Shown here piece after piece: positions 51,741 to 60,645 of a DNA stretch of 64,000 nt. The translations under genes were made by a program, and so were the position numbers. How positions within the stretch are numbered: the first letter of the stretch is position 1; the number at the start of each line of letters is the position of its first letter. The stretch is from Bacillus sp. M6-12. GTDB lineage: Bacteria; Bacillota; Bacilli; Bacillales; DSM-1321. A model generated the notes under the pieces. The model searched no databases. It saw only the letters and a list, made by a program, of their open reading frames with translations, and had not been told where the DNA came from. The stretch covers positions 1 through 64,000 of the forward strand of contig NZ_PGVF01000020.1 of NCBI RefSeq assembly GCF_002860285.1, written 5' to 3'.

Positions 51741-52052
51741 ATGAAAACTTCAACGATTCTTAAATGGGTTTCAGGAGGACTGGAAGGTTTGTTGGGTATC
51801 CCGGTCTTAGGCGGTGCAATTGTTATCGGTTTTGCTTGGACACCTTTATTTATAATGGCTCTTTTACATATCATAACTTTAGTTTTTTCTGCTAAAGAAA
51901 ATCAAAACAAGCATGGCAGCATCCTGGGGATTGTCACTTCCCTGCTGGCATGGATTCCGTTTGTAGGAATGATTATGCATATTATTACTGCTATTCTTTT
52001 AATGGTGGATGCAGCAAGGTCTAACCGGAATATAGTAACAAATTATAAGTGA
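51741..52052 (+). CDS. Small membrane protein
   Basis: A 103-residue protein with three predicted membrane helices (GIPVLGGAIVIGFAWTPLFI, MALLHIITLVFSA, IPFVGMIMHIITAILLMV). CGGAGGTGAATAG precedes ATG. Common unannotated type in Bacillus; no function assigned. A terminator follows. Confidence 0.78.
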   Translation: MKTSTILKWVSGGLEGLLGIPVLGGAIVIGFAWTPLFIMALLHIITLVFSAKENQNKHGSILGIVTSLLAWIPFVGMIMHIITAILLMVDAARSNRNIVTNYK

Positions 52053-52061
52053 GTATTTTAG

Positions 52062-52085
52062 GGCATCCTTTGGGGTGCTTTTTAT
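52062..52085 (+). terminator. Terminator
   Basis: GGCATCC-TTT-GGGGTGC stem followed by five T. Confidence 0.8.
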
Positions 52086-52222
52086 GTGAATTCGTCCTGA
52101 GTAGAAATAGCGTACTTATTACATTTAGTCGATGTGATGAACTAAACACAATATTATTTCCGAATATTTCCTTTCATGTTATTCATCTTCTTTCACACAT
52201 TATAGGTAGGGGGTGAGTATCC

Positions 52223-52402
52223 ATGGCAAATGTAAATGGTGTACTAAGACCCATCGAGGGAACAGAATTTCAAAGAGAATTGACTTTAAGCAACGACGAA
52301 TTAGATAGGTTTCAATTGGGAACGGATGCTAATTCATTTTTAAATCGTGCTGGTTTGTCCCGCGATACATTCGCAATTAATCGTGAAAACTCCCTGCGTT
52401 AA
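52223..52402 (+). CDS. Hypothetical 59-residue protein
   Basis: ATG 52223 after GGGGGTGAG; ends TAA 52400. Reads MANVNGVLRPIEGTEFQREL, then LSNDELDRFQLGTDANSFLN and ends RENSLR. Polar and soluble; unrecognised. A terminator begins seven bases after the stop, supporting a single-gene unit. Confidence 0.62.
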   Translation: MANVNGVLRPIEGTEFQRELTLSNDELDRFQLGTDANSFLNRAGLSRDTFAINRENSLR

Positions 52403-52408
52403 AAAGAC

Positions 52409-52435
52409 GAGCGGCCTTAAACAGGCTGCTTTTCT
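52409..52435 (+). terminator. Terminator
   Basis: GCGGCC-TTAAACA-GGCTGC stem then TTTTCTTCTTTTT. Confidence 0.82.
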
Positions 52436-52593
52436 TCTTTTTGTTATGAACCTTAATCCTTATCATCTTCTCTAGAAATACTCTATTGCAATAATCTACA
52501 ATTGATATTTGAACCGCATAAATGACTAAACTTCTACAGTAGAATTTTGCAAAAACCGACAAATTATTTCCTCATTCCGCTTTTTCTGAGTAC

Positions 52594-52624
52594 AGAATAG
52601 TTTCCCTTTGTTGTTGGCATGCTA
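52594..52624 (+). promoter_or_regulatory. Possible sigma-G/F promoter of the YhcN-like gene
   Basis: AGAATA (52594-52599), 18 bp, CATGCTA (52618-52624), close to the forespore consensus TGAATA-N17/18-CATACTA. Supports sporulation-time expression; weak on its own. Confidence 0.42.
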
Positions 52625-52659
52625 ATCATTGCAACACTATATATAAGGAGTGAGCATAG

Positions 52660-53448
52660 ATGAAAAAAGGATCAAAGATAATCCTTTCGGCAGTATTGCT
52701 GACCGGATTGGCAGGCTGTGCTGGAGATAATGATAATGCAGGGGATATGGGCATTAGAAATAACAATGGTAACAATGTTCAAACTCGAAACGTTGGGAAC
52801 AATGGAAATGGAAACGATGATAAAGTCAGAATTTCCAACAAGCTGGAACGCAATGTAGAGAAAATGGGTGAAGTTGATGACGCGAATGTAATTGTATCAA
52901 ACAATGATGCATATGTAGCCGTTAGATTGAAGAATAATGGGAATGGAAACAAGAATGGAAATAATGGCGGGGACAACAATGCCAACGGAGATAATAATGG
53001 AAATCCATTAGGAATTAGGAATAATGACGGAACTGGTGACGCCAATGACAATGGCATTGGGAATGGTTATGGGCTTGGTAATGGAGCCGGTTATAACACG
53101 GACGGCACGGGAAGAGTTATAGGAGCTAATGATGGTGATGCCGGAGTGGGGGATAACAATCTAGGTGATATGAATATCGGCAACAATAATAATAACGGAA
53201 ATAACGGTGCTAGCGGAAACGACGGCGGTGAATATAGCCGGGTTTCAACGGCATTTGAACAAAAAGTTGCTGATCAGATTCGAAAAGTCGACAGAAATAT
53301 TAACAACGTGTATGTATCAACAAGTCCTGATGTATATAACAATATGACCGATTATGCAGAGGGTCTTCGCGGAGGCAATAACAATGGAGAAGGTCTCTTT
53401 GAAGATTTTAATGATGCAGTAGGCAGGTTCTTTGGAAGAAATAAATAA
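52660..53448 (+). CDS. YhcN/YlaJ family sporulation lipoprotein, N/G-rich
   Basis: A 262-residue lipoprotein: signal peptide with lipobox LAGC (C20), then two halves of the YhcN/YlaJ domain (RISNKLERNVEKMGEVDDANVIVSNNDAYVAV, split, and FEQKVADQIRKVDRNINNVYVSTS). Between them lies a roughly 110-residue insertion (about 90-200) made almost only of Asn, Gly and Asp. AAGGAGTGAG precedes ATG. Family members are in spore membranes and affect germination or outgrowth. The insertion makes it about twice as long as B. subtilis homologues. Confidence 0.85.
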   Translation: MKKGSKIILSAVLLTGLAGCAGDNDNAGDMGIRNNNGNNVQTRNVGNNGNGNDDKVRISNKLERNVEKMGEVDDANVIVSNNDAYVAVRLKNNGNGNKNGNNGGDNNANGDNNGNPLGIRNNDGTGDANDNGIGNGYGLGNGAGYNTDGTGRVIGANDGDAGVGDNNLGDMNIGNNNNNGNNGASGNDGGEYSRVSTAFEQKVADQIRKVDRNINNVYVSTSPDVYNNMTDYAEGLRGGNNNGEGLFEDFNDAVGRFFGRNK

Positions 53449-53490
53449 CATTTTTTAGTACTATCGTTATTAACCTAAAGGTTATAGAGA

Positions 53491-53524
53491 AAACGCTTGG
53501 GAATGAAATACCAAGCGTTTTTTT
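53491..53524 (+). terminator. Terminator of the YhcN-like gene
   Basis: AAACGCTTGG and CCAAGCGTTT stem followed by TTTT. 53525-53725 holds no gene. Confidence 0.9.
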
Positions 53525-53725
53525 CATATTTAGGAAGGTGAAATATACACCCGAAAACTAAAGTTCTCCCAATAGGAACTCATCTTGTTACTTTTCCTGC
53601 CTAATATCCAACTATTTCCAAAATTGTGTTCATTACTGCTAGCTAAAGCAGCTGCGGAGGTAAAAGCATGATTAATTGAACCAACAAAATAAATAACACG
53701 GACAGATTGCTCACATTCGTTTATA

Positions 53726-53759
53726 CAAAAAAGACCAAATCACAATGTGACTCGGTCTG
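53726..53759 (-). terminator. cysK terminator
   Basis: On the minus strand AGACC-GA-GTCAC and GTGAT-TT-GGTCT pair, with TTTTTT behind. Confidence 0.8.
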
Positions 53760-53787
53760 ATGAAGAACTTTCTGCAAAAACAATTTT

Positions 53788-54699
53788 TTATAGCTCCATA
53801 CTTAAATATCTCTCTCCAGTATCCGGTGCGATACAGAGTACTTTTTTGCCTGGCCCTAATTTCTTTGCCACTTCAATGGCCGCGTAGACTGCAGCGCCGG
53901 CTGATGGGCCGACAAAGATTCCTTCTTCGCGAGCCAGTCTTTTAAACATTTCAACCGCTTCTTCATCAGCGATCTGAAAAATTTCGTTATAAACATCTGT
54001 GTTTAAAATACTAGGAACAAAACCTGGGCTTGTGCCGACCAATTTGTGCGGACCAGGTTTTCCGCCAGACAGGACAGGTGAGCCTTTTGGTTCAACAACA
54101 GCAACATAAAGGTGAGGAAGCAGTTCTTTTAGCTTTTCTCCAGTGCCGGTAATGGTTCCTCCAGTTCCGGCGGTTGCGACAAAGGCATCGAGTTTGCCTT
54201 CCATTTGTTCGAAGATTTCCATCGCTGTTGTGGTACGGTGAATATCCGGGTTCGCTTTATTTTCGAACTGCTGGGGGATAAAGCTGCCCTCGATCTCCTT
54301 ATGCAGTTCCAATGCCTTTTCAATGGCACCCGGCATTTTTTTTTCACTTGGAGTCAGGACAACCTCCGCTCCATATGCTTTTAATATATTGATTCTCTCT
54401 TTAGTCATATTATCTGGCATTATCAGGATCGCCCGATAGCCTCTCGCTGCAGCTGTCATAGCCAGCCCAATCCCAGTATTCCCGCTGGTTGGTTCAATGA
54501 TTGTATCTCCCGGCTTAATTAATCCTTCTTCCTCGGCAGCCTTGATCATATTATAAGCAGCCCGGTCTTTAACACTTCCCGAGGGATTGAACATCTCGAG
54601 CTTAACATAGACCTCTGCGGCATTTTCCGGAACAAGCCTGTTTAAACGCACAACAGGCGTCTCCCCGATTAATTCTGTGATGTTATTAACAACCTTCAA
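53788..54699 (-). CDS. cysK: Cysteine synthase A
   Basis: A 303-residue PLP enzyme that makes cysteine from O-acetylserine and sulfide. The PLP lysine is K44 (NPSGSVKDRAA); the substrate loop is PTSGNTGIG (70-78) and the phosphate cup GTGGTITG is near 175. The start is TTG 54699 (MKVVNNITELIGETP), eight bases after GGAGG; the upstream in-frame ATG overlaps that site. The end GERYLSMEL is as expected. It is monocistronic; no CymR site or T-box was identified in the 160 bp upstream. Confidence 0.95.
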   Translation of the reverse strand: MKVVNNITELIGETPVVRLNRLVPENAAEVYVKLEMFNPSGSVKDRAAYNMIKAAEEEGLIKPGDTIIEPTSGNTGIGLAMTAAARGYRAILIMPDNMTKERINILKAYGAEVVLTPSEKKMPGAIEKALELHKEIEGSFIPQQFENKANPDIHRTTTAMEIFEQMEGKLDAFVATAGTGGTITGTGEKLKELLPHLYVAVVEPKGSPVLSGGKPGPHKLVGTSPGFVPSILNTDVYNEIFQIADEEAVEMFKRLAREEGIFVGPSAGAAVYAAIEVAKKLGPGKKVLCIAPDTGERYLSMEL

Positions 54700-54859
54700 T
54701 TCAAAAACCTCCATATTTGCATGAGTTAAACCGCCACTCCATAGCTATATTTTATCAAACGGCGGATCGTAAATAAAATTCCCCGTTTTGGCAGATGTAG
54801 AAATTACCTGTTATCCTGCCTGGTTATTAAACCAATCCTAAAAAAGGAGGTGAAAGACC

Positions 54860-55009
54860 ATGCCACATAGAAAACCAGTTGAATACGGAAACCTGGACAA
54901 GCGGAATGATCTCACGGGTCCTGATGACCAAAATAAAAGAAACTTTCCGAAGCGCCCTCAGCATGTATCGATCGACCAAGAGTCTGCAGGCGTTAACACT
55001 GATAAATAG
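54860..55009 (+). CDS. Hypothetical 49-residue hydrophilic protein
   Basis: ATG 54860 lies behind AAAGGAGGTG, the strongest ribosome site of this part. Reads MPHRKPVEYGNLDKRNDLTG, then PDDQNKRNFPKRPQHVSIDQ and ends TDK. Charged and unstructured, without Cys; unrecognised. It is followed at once by a terminator, indicating a single-gene transcript. Confidence 0.65.
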   Translation: MPHRKPVEYGNLDKRNDLTGPDDQNKRNFPKRPQHVSIDQESAGVNTDK

Positions 55010-55020
55010 ATGCAATTACA

Positions 55021-55054
55021 AAAATACAGGTAATGTTTCCTGTATTTTTATTTT
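55021..55054 (+). terminator. Terminator
   Basis: AAAATACAGG and CCTGTATTTT stem followed by TATTTT. Confidence 0.85.
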
Positions 55055-55074
55055 CAGGGAAGAAAGGATCACAT

Positions 55075-55236
55075 TTTTGGAATTAGTCGAGGCCGACAGG
55101 ACAAGGAATGCTTCGGCAGCGATACATCGCATGAAACAAAGCATTAGCCTTGTGAGGATGTGCTGGCGTCGACGTTTGGCAGAGGACGTGCCAACCTTAG
55201 TCGAAGTTCCTTTTGCCAAGGCACTTCCGCTTTTCT
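55075..55236. repeat. GC-richer intergenic repeat-like block
   Basis: About 160 bp of higher GC than its surroundings with motifs TTAGTCGAGG, GGCGTCGACG, CTTAGTCGAAGTTCC and GCCAAGGCACTTCCGC, reminiscent of a dispersed intergenic repeat seen in several Bacillus genomes. Open in one frame but without start or ribosome site. Confidence 0.4.
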
Positions 55237-55307
55237 GAATTGACAGTTACCATTTATTGTTATATTGTTATCTTGCAAATTTACTGATTTCATTTGGAGT
55301 GATTTTT

Positions 55308-55802
55308 ATGAATGTAAAACAAGATGTAAAAGTGGAACTGAGCTTATACCATTCACAACATAAAGAAACACTGAACAAGTTTTATCTTCCCGAAGAACAA
55401 AAGCAATTTACAGGTCTGCCTGTTGATATACTTTCTTTAGCGATTGAGGATATTCATAGATTTCCACTCGTCATTCTGGCTGATTCTATACCTGTAGGAT
55501 TTTTCGTTTTATATGACGGGGAAGATATCAAAGCTTATACAACCAAGGAACATGCGATGCTGCTCAGGGCTTTTTCCATTAACCATGCAGATCAGGGAAA
55601 AGGCTATGCCAAAAAAGGTCTTCTTAAGCTAACGGACTTTGTGAAAAAAAACTTCCCGCAGATCGAAGAGATTGTTTTGGCCGTAAATGCAAAGAATTTA
55701 CCTGCCAAAAATTTATATTTAAGAAGCGGATTCCAGGACAGCGGAGTGTTAAGAATTGGCCCGATTGGCCCTCAGCATATTTTAGTTTTACCAATCCGTT
55801 AG
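55308..55802 (+). CDS. GNAT family N-acetyltransferase
   Basis: A 164-residue acetyltransferase. The acetyl-CoA motif A region reads ADQGKGYAKKGLLKL (Q/R-x-x-G-x-G/A type), preceded by LRAFSINH and followed by VNAKNLPAKNLYLRSGF. ATG 55308 lies six bases after GGAG. The substrate is unknown; similar Bacillus proteins modify small molecules or protein N-termini. Confidence 0.9.
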   Translation: MNVKQDVKVELSLYHSQHKETLNKFYLPEEQKQFTGLPVDILSLAIEDIHRFPLVILADSIPVGFFVLYDGEDIKAYTTKEHAMLLRAFSINHADQGKGYAKKGLLKLTDFVKKNFPQIEEIVLAVNAKNLPAKNLYLRSGFQDSGVLRIGPIGPQHILVLPIR

Positions 55803-55885
55803 TATCTTGATCCGTTTAAAGCCAGGAAATTATGGCGGAATTAATTACGGTTCACAGTTCTGAATTTCTAAAGTAGCAAATCGTC

Positions 55886-56596
55886 TTAAGATTCTTTCTT
55901 TTGCAGGTTCGGGCAATAGGAGCACTTTTGATGTCCCGGTATTTTATAGTAGTAACAGCAAGTGACCCGGCTGAAGTGATCCATTGCTTCCACGGGTTTT
56001 TTTCCTCTCAAGAAGCGGTTAAAGGGTGAGGACCGTTCAACTTCAGACCAAGTTTTTGAATCGAGCACTATGCTTAAATCATTGCTTGCTTTGCCCGCAA
56101 GTTCACCAGGCTGACGGAGAAGCTGTACATACATCCAAAGCACATACCCCCAAATGTTTTCCCACAACACATGTTGAGGACTATTTGCCTGAGATGCCAC
56201 TGATTTGACGATTTGGCGGCAATCGATGCAAAGAATTCTTTTTAACTCTGCGAGAATATCTGCTTCATCCTGTACTTTTTCCCAGCTTCCGTCTGAAAAC
56301 ACCCACCGGGGAAACCAGTTCCCATTGCCAACATGGTCTTGCAGCCCGATGCTGCTTAACTGTCCAGTCCACTTCACCCTGTACTTGCACAATGCAAATA
56401 AACGGGCAGTGAAAATAAATGCGGCACAACGGGTAACCATTGAAGCATTGACGTATGGCTGTTCTGCACCGGTTCTCTGCCTCGCCAATTCAAGCAAAGG
56501 AACTAAATCAGCACCGAAACAAGCTGCCATGGTTGCACCGCTTCGGTAAACATTATATTGTTCAAGGTCTTTCCAAATTTCTAGATCTTGCGTCAC
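55886..56596 (-). CDS. FhuF-like siderophore-iron reductase
   Basis: A 236-residue protein whose C-terminus has CC-x10-C-x2-C (C213, C214, C225, C228; TCCYYYKIPGHQKCSYCP), the [2Fe-2S] site of the FhuF family. FhuF-like proteins reduce ferric hydroxamate siderophores in the cytoplasm to release iron. It is 12 bp after the ATPase gene, fourth in the permease operon, so it belongs to the same Fur-regulated uptake system. The stop is at 55886; no clear terminator follows. Confidence 0.88.
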   Translation of the reverse strand: MTQDLEIWKDLEQYNVYRSGATMAACFGADLVPLLELARQRTGAEQPYVNASMVTRCAAFIFTARLFALCKYRVKWTGQLSSIGLQDHVGNGNWFPRWVFSDGSWEKVQDEADILAELKRILCIDCRQIVKSVASQANSPQHVLWENIWGYVLWMYVQLLRQPGELAGKASNDLSIVLDSKTWSEVERSSPFNRFLRGKKPVEAMDHFSRVTCCYYYKIPGHQKCSYCPNLQKKES

Positions 56597-56608
56597 TTGA
56601 TAACACCT

Positions 56609-57394
56609 CTATTTAATCAAATCATACGATATCATTGCAGGCTTGCCTGTACGCGGGTCAGTGACAATGGCTGTTTCGATGTTAAATACTTTTTGCAGGA
56701 CAGGGGCAGTCATTACTTGTTCAGGAGTTCCCTGATTAATAATTTTCCCCTGGCGCAGTGCAACCAAATGATCCGCAAACCTTGCCGCATGGTTTAAATC
56801 GTGGATGACCATGATGATTGTACGTCCTTCATCTTCGTTTAATTGTTTTAATAACTGCAGTACCTCAAGCTGATGAGCGAGGTCAAGGTAAGTAGTTGGT
56901 TCATCCAGGAGCAGGAGATTTGTTTCCTGGGCAATCGCCATCGCTATCCATGCCCGCTGTCTCTGGCCGCCTGAAAGCGTATCGACAGCTTGGTGTTTCA
57001 ATTCAGTTAAGCCGGTGACATTAAGAGCCCATTCTACCATGTCCCGGTCATGCTGGGATAGCCGCGAGAACCCTGATAGATAGGGAGTTCGCCCATAGGA
57101 AATTAAATCATAAACCGACAGGCCGCCGGGAGCTTCAGGAGATTGAGGCAAAACAGCCATCTTTTTGGCGATTTCCTTAGTAGGTGTTTGATGAATCAGC
57201 TTTCCATCCAAATATATAGAGCCGGATGAAGCGGGATGCAGACGGGCCATCGTCTTTAAGATTGTTGACTTTCCACAGCCATTTGGCCCAATGATAGCGG
57301 TTATCTTGCCTGTAGGAAAAACCACATCTAATTCGCTTACAATCGTCCGATCTTCATATCCAATTGTTAGTTTCTCTGCTGCGAGATTTGTCAT
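56609..57394 (-). CDS. Iron-siderophore ABC transporter ATPase
   Basis: A 261-residue FecE/FhuC-type ATPase: Walker A GPNGCGKST (36-44), Q-loop LPQSPEAPGG, signature LSGGQRQRAW (about 138), Walker B LLLLDEPTTYLD, switch His in VIHDLNHA. It energises import through the two FecCD permeases encoded just upstream (11 bp gap). AAGGAGC before ATG serves as ribosome site. Confidence 0.96.
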   Translation of the reverse strand: MTNLAAEKLTIGYEDRTIVSELDVVFPTGKITAIIGPNGCGKSTILKTMARLHPASSGSIYLDGKLIHQTPTKEIAKKMAVLPQSPEAPGGLSVYDLISYGRTPYLSGFSRLSQHDRDMVEWALNVTGLTELKHQAVDTLSGGQRQRAWIAMAIAQETNLLLLDEPTTYLDLAHQLEVLQLLKQLNEDEGRTIIMVIHDLNHAARFADHLVALRQGKIINQGTPEQVMTAPVLQKVFNIETAIVTDPRTGKPAMISYDLIK

Positions 57395-57405
57395 ATTTAT
57401 GCTCC

Positions 57406-58416
57406 TTACTTCGTTTTCATCAATAAATAGATAAAATACGGGGCGCTTATGATTGAAACGATCATCCCAGCCGGAATTTCAATGGGAGATAGTATGTTTT
57501 TCCCAATCGTGTCAGCTAAAAGTAAAATAAGGGATCCGAGTAAAGCTGATATAGGCAGCAATACCTGGTGTTTAGCACCGACGATTCGACGTGCTATATG
57601 TGGTGCAATCAGCCCTAAAAACGCAATACCGCCACCTGCGGCGACACCAAGGCCAGCCATAGCAACTGCCAGCACAAGGAGAACCAGTCGTTCTCTGTTG
57701 GAATGGACACCGAGTCCAGTTGATAACTGGCTGCCGAGGTTTAATACATTCAATGTATGGGACTTATACAGTGTATATGGGATCAGCACCAAAAACCATG
57801 GCAAAAGAGCCCAAACATACTGCCACTGGGTTGCCCATAAATCTCCGGAGAGCCACACCAGAGCCTTCATGAAGTCCTGGGGTTCAAGCCTTAACTGAAT
57901 AGCAATTAAGATTGCACTTAAGCCGGCATTCACACCAACACCGACCAAAACTAAACGGATGGATTGAAAGCCCTGTTTCCATGCAAATATAACAATTAAA
58001 CCGGCAGTAACTAACGCTCCGGTTAAAGCAAATAAAGGGAGGATGAAAGTATTAATAATGCTGAGACTGCCGGCCGCATTTTGGAAAAATGCAATATAAA
58101 TGATGACCGCAAGCCCTGCGCCGGAGTTAATTCCCAGGATCCCCGGGTCAGCCAATTCATTACGGGTGATTCCCTGCAAAATGACTCCTGAGATGGCCAT
58201 TCCTGCTCCAATTAGGAGGGCCAGAATGATCGAAGGCAAACGGAAATCAAATAATATCAACTGCTGCTGCTGAGTTCCTAGGCCAAAGAAGGTACGGAAT
58301 ACTCCAGCAGGTGATATGGATACAGCACCCAGGTTTAAGCTGACTAATCCAGTAATCAGCAGGAGAGCCAATAAAATAACCAGCGCCCATTTAAATTTAA
58401 CACGTGAGTAAATCAT
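57406..58416 (-). CDS. Iron-siderophore ABC transporter permease (second)
   Basis: A 336-residue FecCD/BtuC-family permease with about nine to ten membrane helices. Typical motifs: FDFRLPSIILALLIGAGMAI, GITRNELADPGILGINSGAG, GGIAFLGLIAPHIARRIVG. It overlaps the upstream permease gene by four bases (ATGA), so translation is coupled. Together they form the heterodimeric channel. Confidence 0.96.
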   Translation of the reverse strand: MIYSRVKFKWALVILLALLLITGLVSLNLGAVSISPAGVFRTFFGLGTQQQQLILFDFRLPSIILALLIGAGMAISGVILQGITRNELADPGILGINSGAGLAVIIYIAFFQNAAGSLSIINTFILPLFALTGALVTAGLIVIFAWKQGFQSIRLVLVGVGVNAGLSAILIAIQLRLEPQDFMKALVWLSGDLWATQWQYVWALLPWFLVLIPYTLYKSHTLNVLNLGSQLSTGLGVHSNRERLVLLVLAVAMAGLGVAAGGGIAFLGLIAPHIARRIVGAKHQVLLPISALLGSLILLLADTIGKNILSPIEIPAGMIVSIISAPYFIYLLMKTK

Positions 58417-59450
58417 GAAGTTTGGCTCCTTTCACTGCGAACCAAATATAAGAAAAACGGCACTCCAATCAATGCTGTCAGGACTCCCACTGGTGTTTCA
58501 AACGGTGGGTTTATCATTCTGGTACCGACATCTGCCAATATGAGCAGCAGGCTGCCGAGCACTGCGGAAACAGGGAGCAGGCAGCGGTAATCAGCACCAA
58601 TCAGCATGCGGCTGATATGGGGAACAACCAGTCCAACAAAGCCTATTGCTCCGGAAGATGCCACTGAACTGCCAGTTAGAAGCAAAACTGCCAGCACACT
58701 TAATGTTCTGACAATGTTTAAATTAATTCCAAGGCCTTTTGTGACATCTGCACCCAGACTAAGCAGTGTTAAAGGGCGGGCAAGCAGGGGGACTATAAGA
58801 ATACCAATGAAACCAGTCACCGCCAGCATCTTTACTGAGCTCCAATCGATAGCTGCCAATCCTCCGGCATACCAAAAGCTAATATCCTTTGAAGTATTGG
58901 AATACAAAGCAATTATTGAAGTAAATGAACTCAGGAACATTCCGATTCCAACGCCTGCTAATGCAAGTTTGACCGGTGTCATTACGCCTTTGGATGCAGC
59001 GGCTAGTCCAAAAACCAGGACAGCCGTTAAACCAGCGCCGATCATCGCAGCGGCTGTTGCCCCTGTGCGCGAAATATTCTCGATAATGGCCATGCTTACT
59101 ACCAAGGCAAAAGCAGCTCCGTAAGAGATGCCCAAAAGTGATGGTTCTGCAAGAGGATTCCTTGTCAGAGCCTGCATGATTGCACCGGAAATTGCCAGGA
59201 AAGCGCCAATCATCGCAGCAGCCAATGCCCTTGGAAGACGTATATCATGGATGATTTGATGTGAAGCTGTTTCAGTATTGTAGTTGAATATAGCTTCCCA
59301 AAGGATTGGGAGCTGTAAATTCTTCGTTCCGTATAAAAGGGATATAATAATAGAAGCCAGGATTGCGAGCAGGCCAACTGCCAAAATTAAGAACAGCAGT
59401 AACCCGCGGCCATCTGCATTTCCTGTCCTATGATTTTCCATCTTTGCCAT
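58413..59450 (-). CDS. Iron-siderophore ABC transporter permease (first)
   Basis: A 345-residue FecCD permease: IRLPRALAAAMIGAFLAISG, ALTRNPLAEPSLLGISYGAA, SGAIGFVGLVVPHISRMLIG. First gene of the minus-strand uptake operon, behind a promoter with a Fur box and divergent from the binding protein gene. GAGAGG lies about ten bases before ATG 59450. Confidence 0.96.
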   Translation of the reverse strand: MAKMENHRTGNADGRGLLLFLILAVGLLAILASIIISLLYGTKNLQLPILWEAIFNYNTETASHQIIHDIRLPRALAAAMIGAFLAISGAIMQALTRNPLAEPSLLGISYGAAFALVVSMAIIENISRTGATAAAMIGAGLTAVLVFGLAAASKGVMTPVKLALAGVGIGMFLSSFTSIIALYSNTSKDISFWYAGGLAAIDWSSVKMLAVTGFIGILIVPLLARPLTLLSLGADVTKGLGINLNIVRTLSVLAVLLLTGSSVASSGAIGFVGLVVPHISRMLIGADYRCLLPVSAVLGSLLLILADVGTRMINPPFETPVGVLTALIGVPFFLYLVRSERSQTS

Positions 59451-59483
59451 ATGCTTTCAACCTCTCTATGACTGCAGAAAAAA

Positions 59484-59498
59484 TGAGAATCATTTTCA
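59484..59498. promoter_or_regulatory. Fur box of the permease operon
   Basis: TGAGAATCATTTTCA, 13 of 15 matches to the 7-1-7 Fur consensus TGATAATNATTATCA, just downstream of the minus-strand promoter. Confidence 0.85.
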
Positions 59499-59506
59499 TT
59501 AAGTCA

Positions 59507-59535
59507 AGTATAAAAGTATACTTGAATAGTTTCAA
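59507..59535 (-). promoter_or_regulatory. Promoter of the permease operon
   Basis: On the minus strand TTGAAA (59535-59530), 17 bp, TATACT (59512-59507). Confidence 0.7.
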
Positions 59536-59584
59536 TAAATATAAGAATAATGATATTTTAAAATTGTAAAATGTGTGAAGATGA

Positions 59585-59613
59585 TTGACACCCATTATGA
59601 TAATGATTATCAT
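59585..59613 (+). promoter_or_regulatory. Promoter and Fur box of the binding protein gene
   Basis: TTGACA (59585-59590), 17 bp, TATCAT (59608-59613). The perfect Fur box TGATAATGATTATCA (59598-59612) overlaps the -10, so iron-loaded Fur would block initiation. Confidence 0.9.
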
Positions 59614-59648
59614 TACCAATATACACATCTATTAGGAGGACAAACAGG

Positions 59649-60587
59649 ATGACTCGAGCTAAATTATTTTCAGGCATAATATTATGTTTTGCTCTATTCT
59701 TATCAGCATGCGGTAACGGAGAAAGCCAAAGCAATGATACCAAAAAGGAACAAGATAGAACTGTAACAGATGCTATGGGAGAAGTCACCATCCCTGCAGA
59801 TGCTAAAAGAATTCTTGCCCCCAATATGGAAGATTCCCTTGTTGCCCTTGGAATAACTCCACCGGCTCAGTGGGCAATTGGAACGACAGTCCATGACTAT
59901 CTGCAGCCGCAATTAAAGGATGTGCCAACGATAGAGTGGGATTTACCGCTGGAACAAACCATTAAAGCAAAGCCTGATTTAATTATTTTTGGCTCACCTG
60001 GTTCAATCCAAAATGGCAAATATGAAGAATATAAAAAAATTGCGCCAACATACGTATTTAAAGAAGAAGAAAGTGCGGACTGGAGAAAGCAGCTTCAGAT
60101 AATGGGTGAGCTTTTAGGGAAAGAAAAGGAAGCAAAATCAGTGAAGGAAGATTATAATGCGAAAGCTAAGGAGCAGGGAGCAAAAATAAAGGCAGCACTT
60201 GGGGATGAAACAGCAGCTATAATATGGATTATTGGCAAACAGTACTATCTGTTTGAAAACACACGATTTGCGGCTAATGTTCTATATACAGATTTAGGTG
60301 TCGCCCAGCCTGACATGATTAAAGGACTGCCTAAGGCGGAGGCAGCCTGGAACCCTATTTCTCTTGAAGCGTTGACAGATTTGGATGCTGATCATATATT
60401 CCTGGCCAGTTTGCCAAATGAACCCGGTTTAGCCAGCTTGAAGGACAGTTCCGTTTGGAAGGGCCTTCCTGCTGTAAAAGCAGGGAAGGTATATGAGATG
60501 AAAGACCCAAGCAACTGGACAAGCAATGGCCCTGTTGCCAACAACCTGACGATTGATCAAATCGTGTCATCTTTAACAAAGAAATAA
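59649..60587 (+). CDS. Iron-siderophore ABC transporter substrate-binding lipoprotein
   Basis: A 312-residue class III binding protein. Lipobox LSAC with C21, then TVTDAMGEVTIPADAKRILA typical of siderophore receptors (BtuF/FhuD fold with a helical backbone). GGAGGACAAACAGG precedes ATG. It delivers ferric siderophore to the FecCD permeases of the divergent operon. The FhuF-type reductase in that operon suggests a hydroxamate-type ligand; this is inference. A strong terminator follows. Confidence 0.95.
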   Translation: MTRAKLFSGIILCFALFLSACGNGESQSNDTKKEQDRTVTDAMGEVTIPADAKRILAPNMEDSLVALGITPPAQWAIGTTVHDYLQPQLKDVPTIEWDLPLEQTIKAKPDLIIFGSPGSIQNGKYEEYKKIAPTYVFKEEESADWRKQLQIMGELLGKEKEAKSVKEDYNAKAKEQGAKIKAALGDETAAIIWIIGKQYYLFENTRFAANVLYTDLGVAQPDMIKGLPKAEAAWNPISLEALTDLDADHIFLASLPNEPGLASLKDSSVWKGLPAVKAGKVYEMKDPSNWTSNGPVANNLTIDQIVSSLTKK

Positions 60588-60645
60588 AATATAAATATCC
60601 ATCAAACCCTATTTATTTAAGCAAACACTGTCATAGAAAGTAAGT

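Noticed and set aside
53449-53725. Possible antisense gene between the YhcN-like gene and cysK
   Set aside because: Frames in this stretch contain frequent stops in both directions and no ribosome site.
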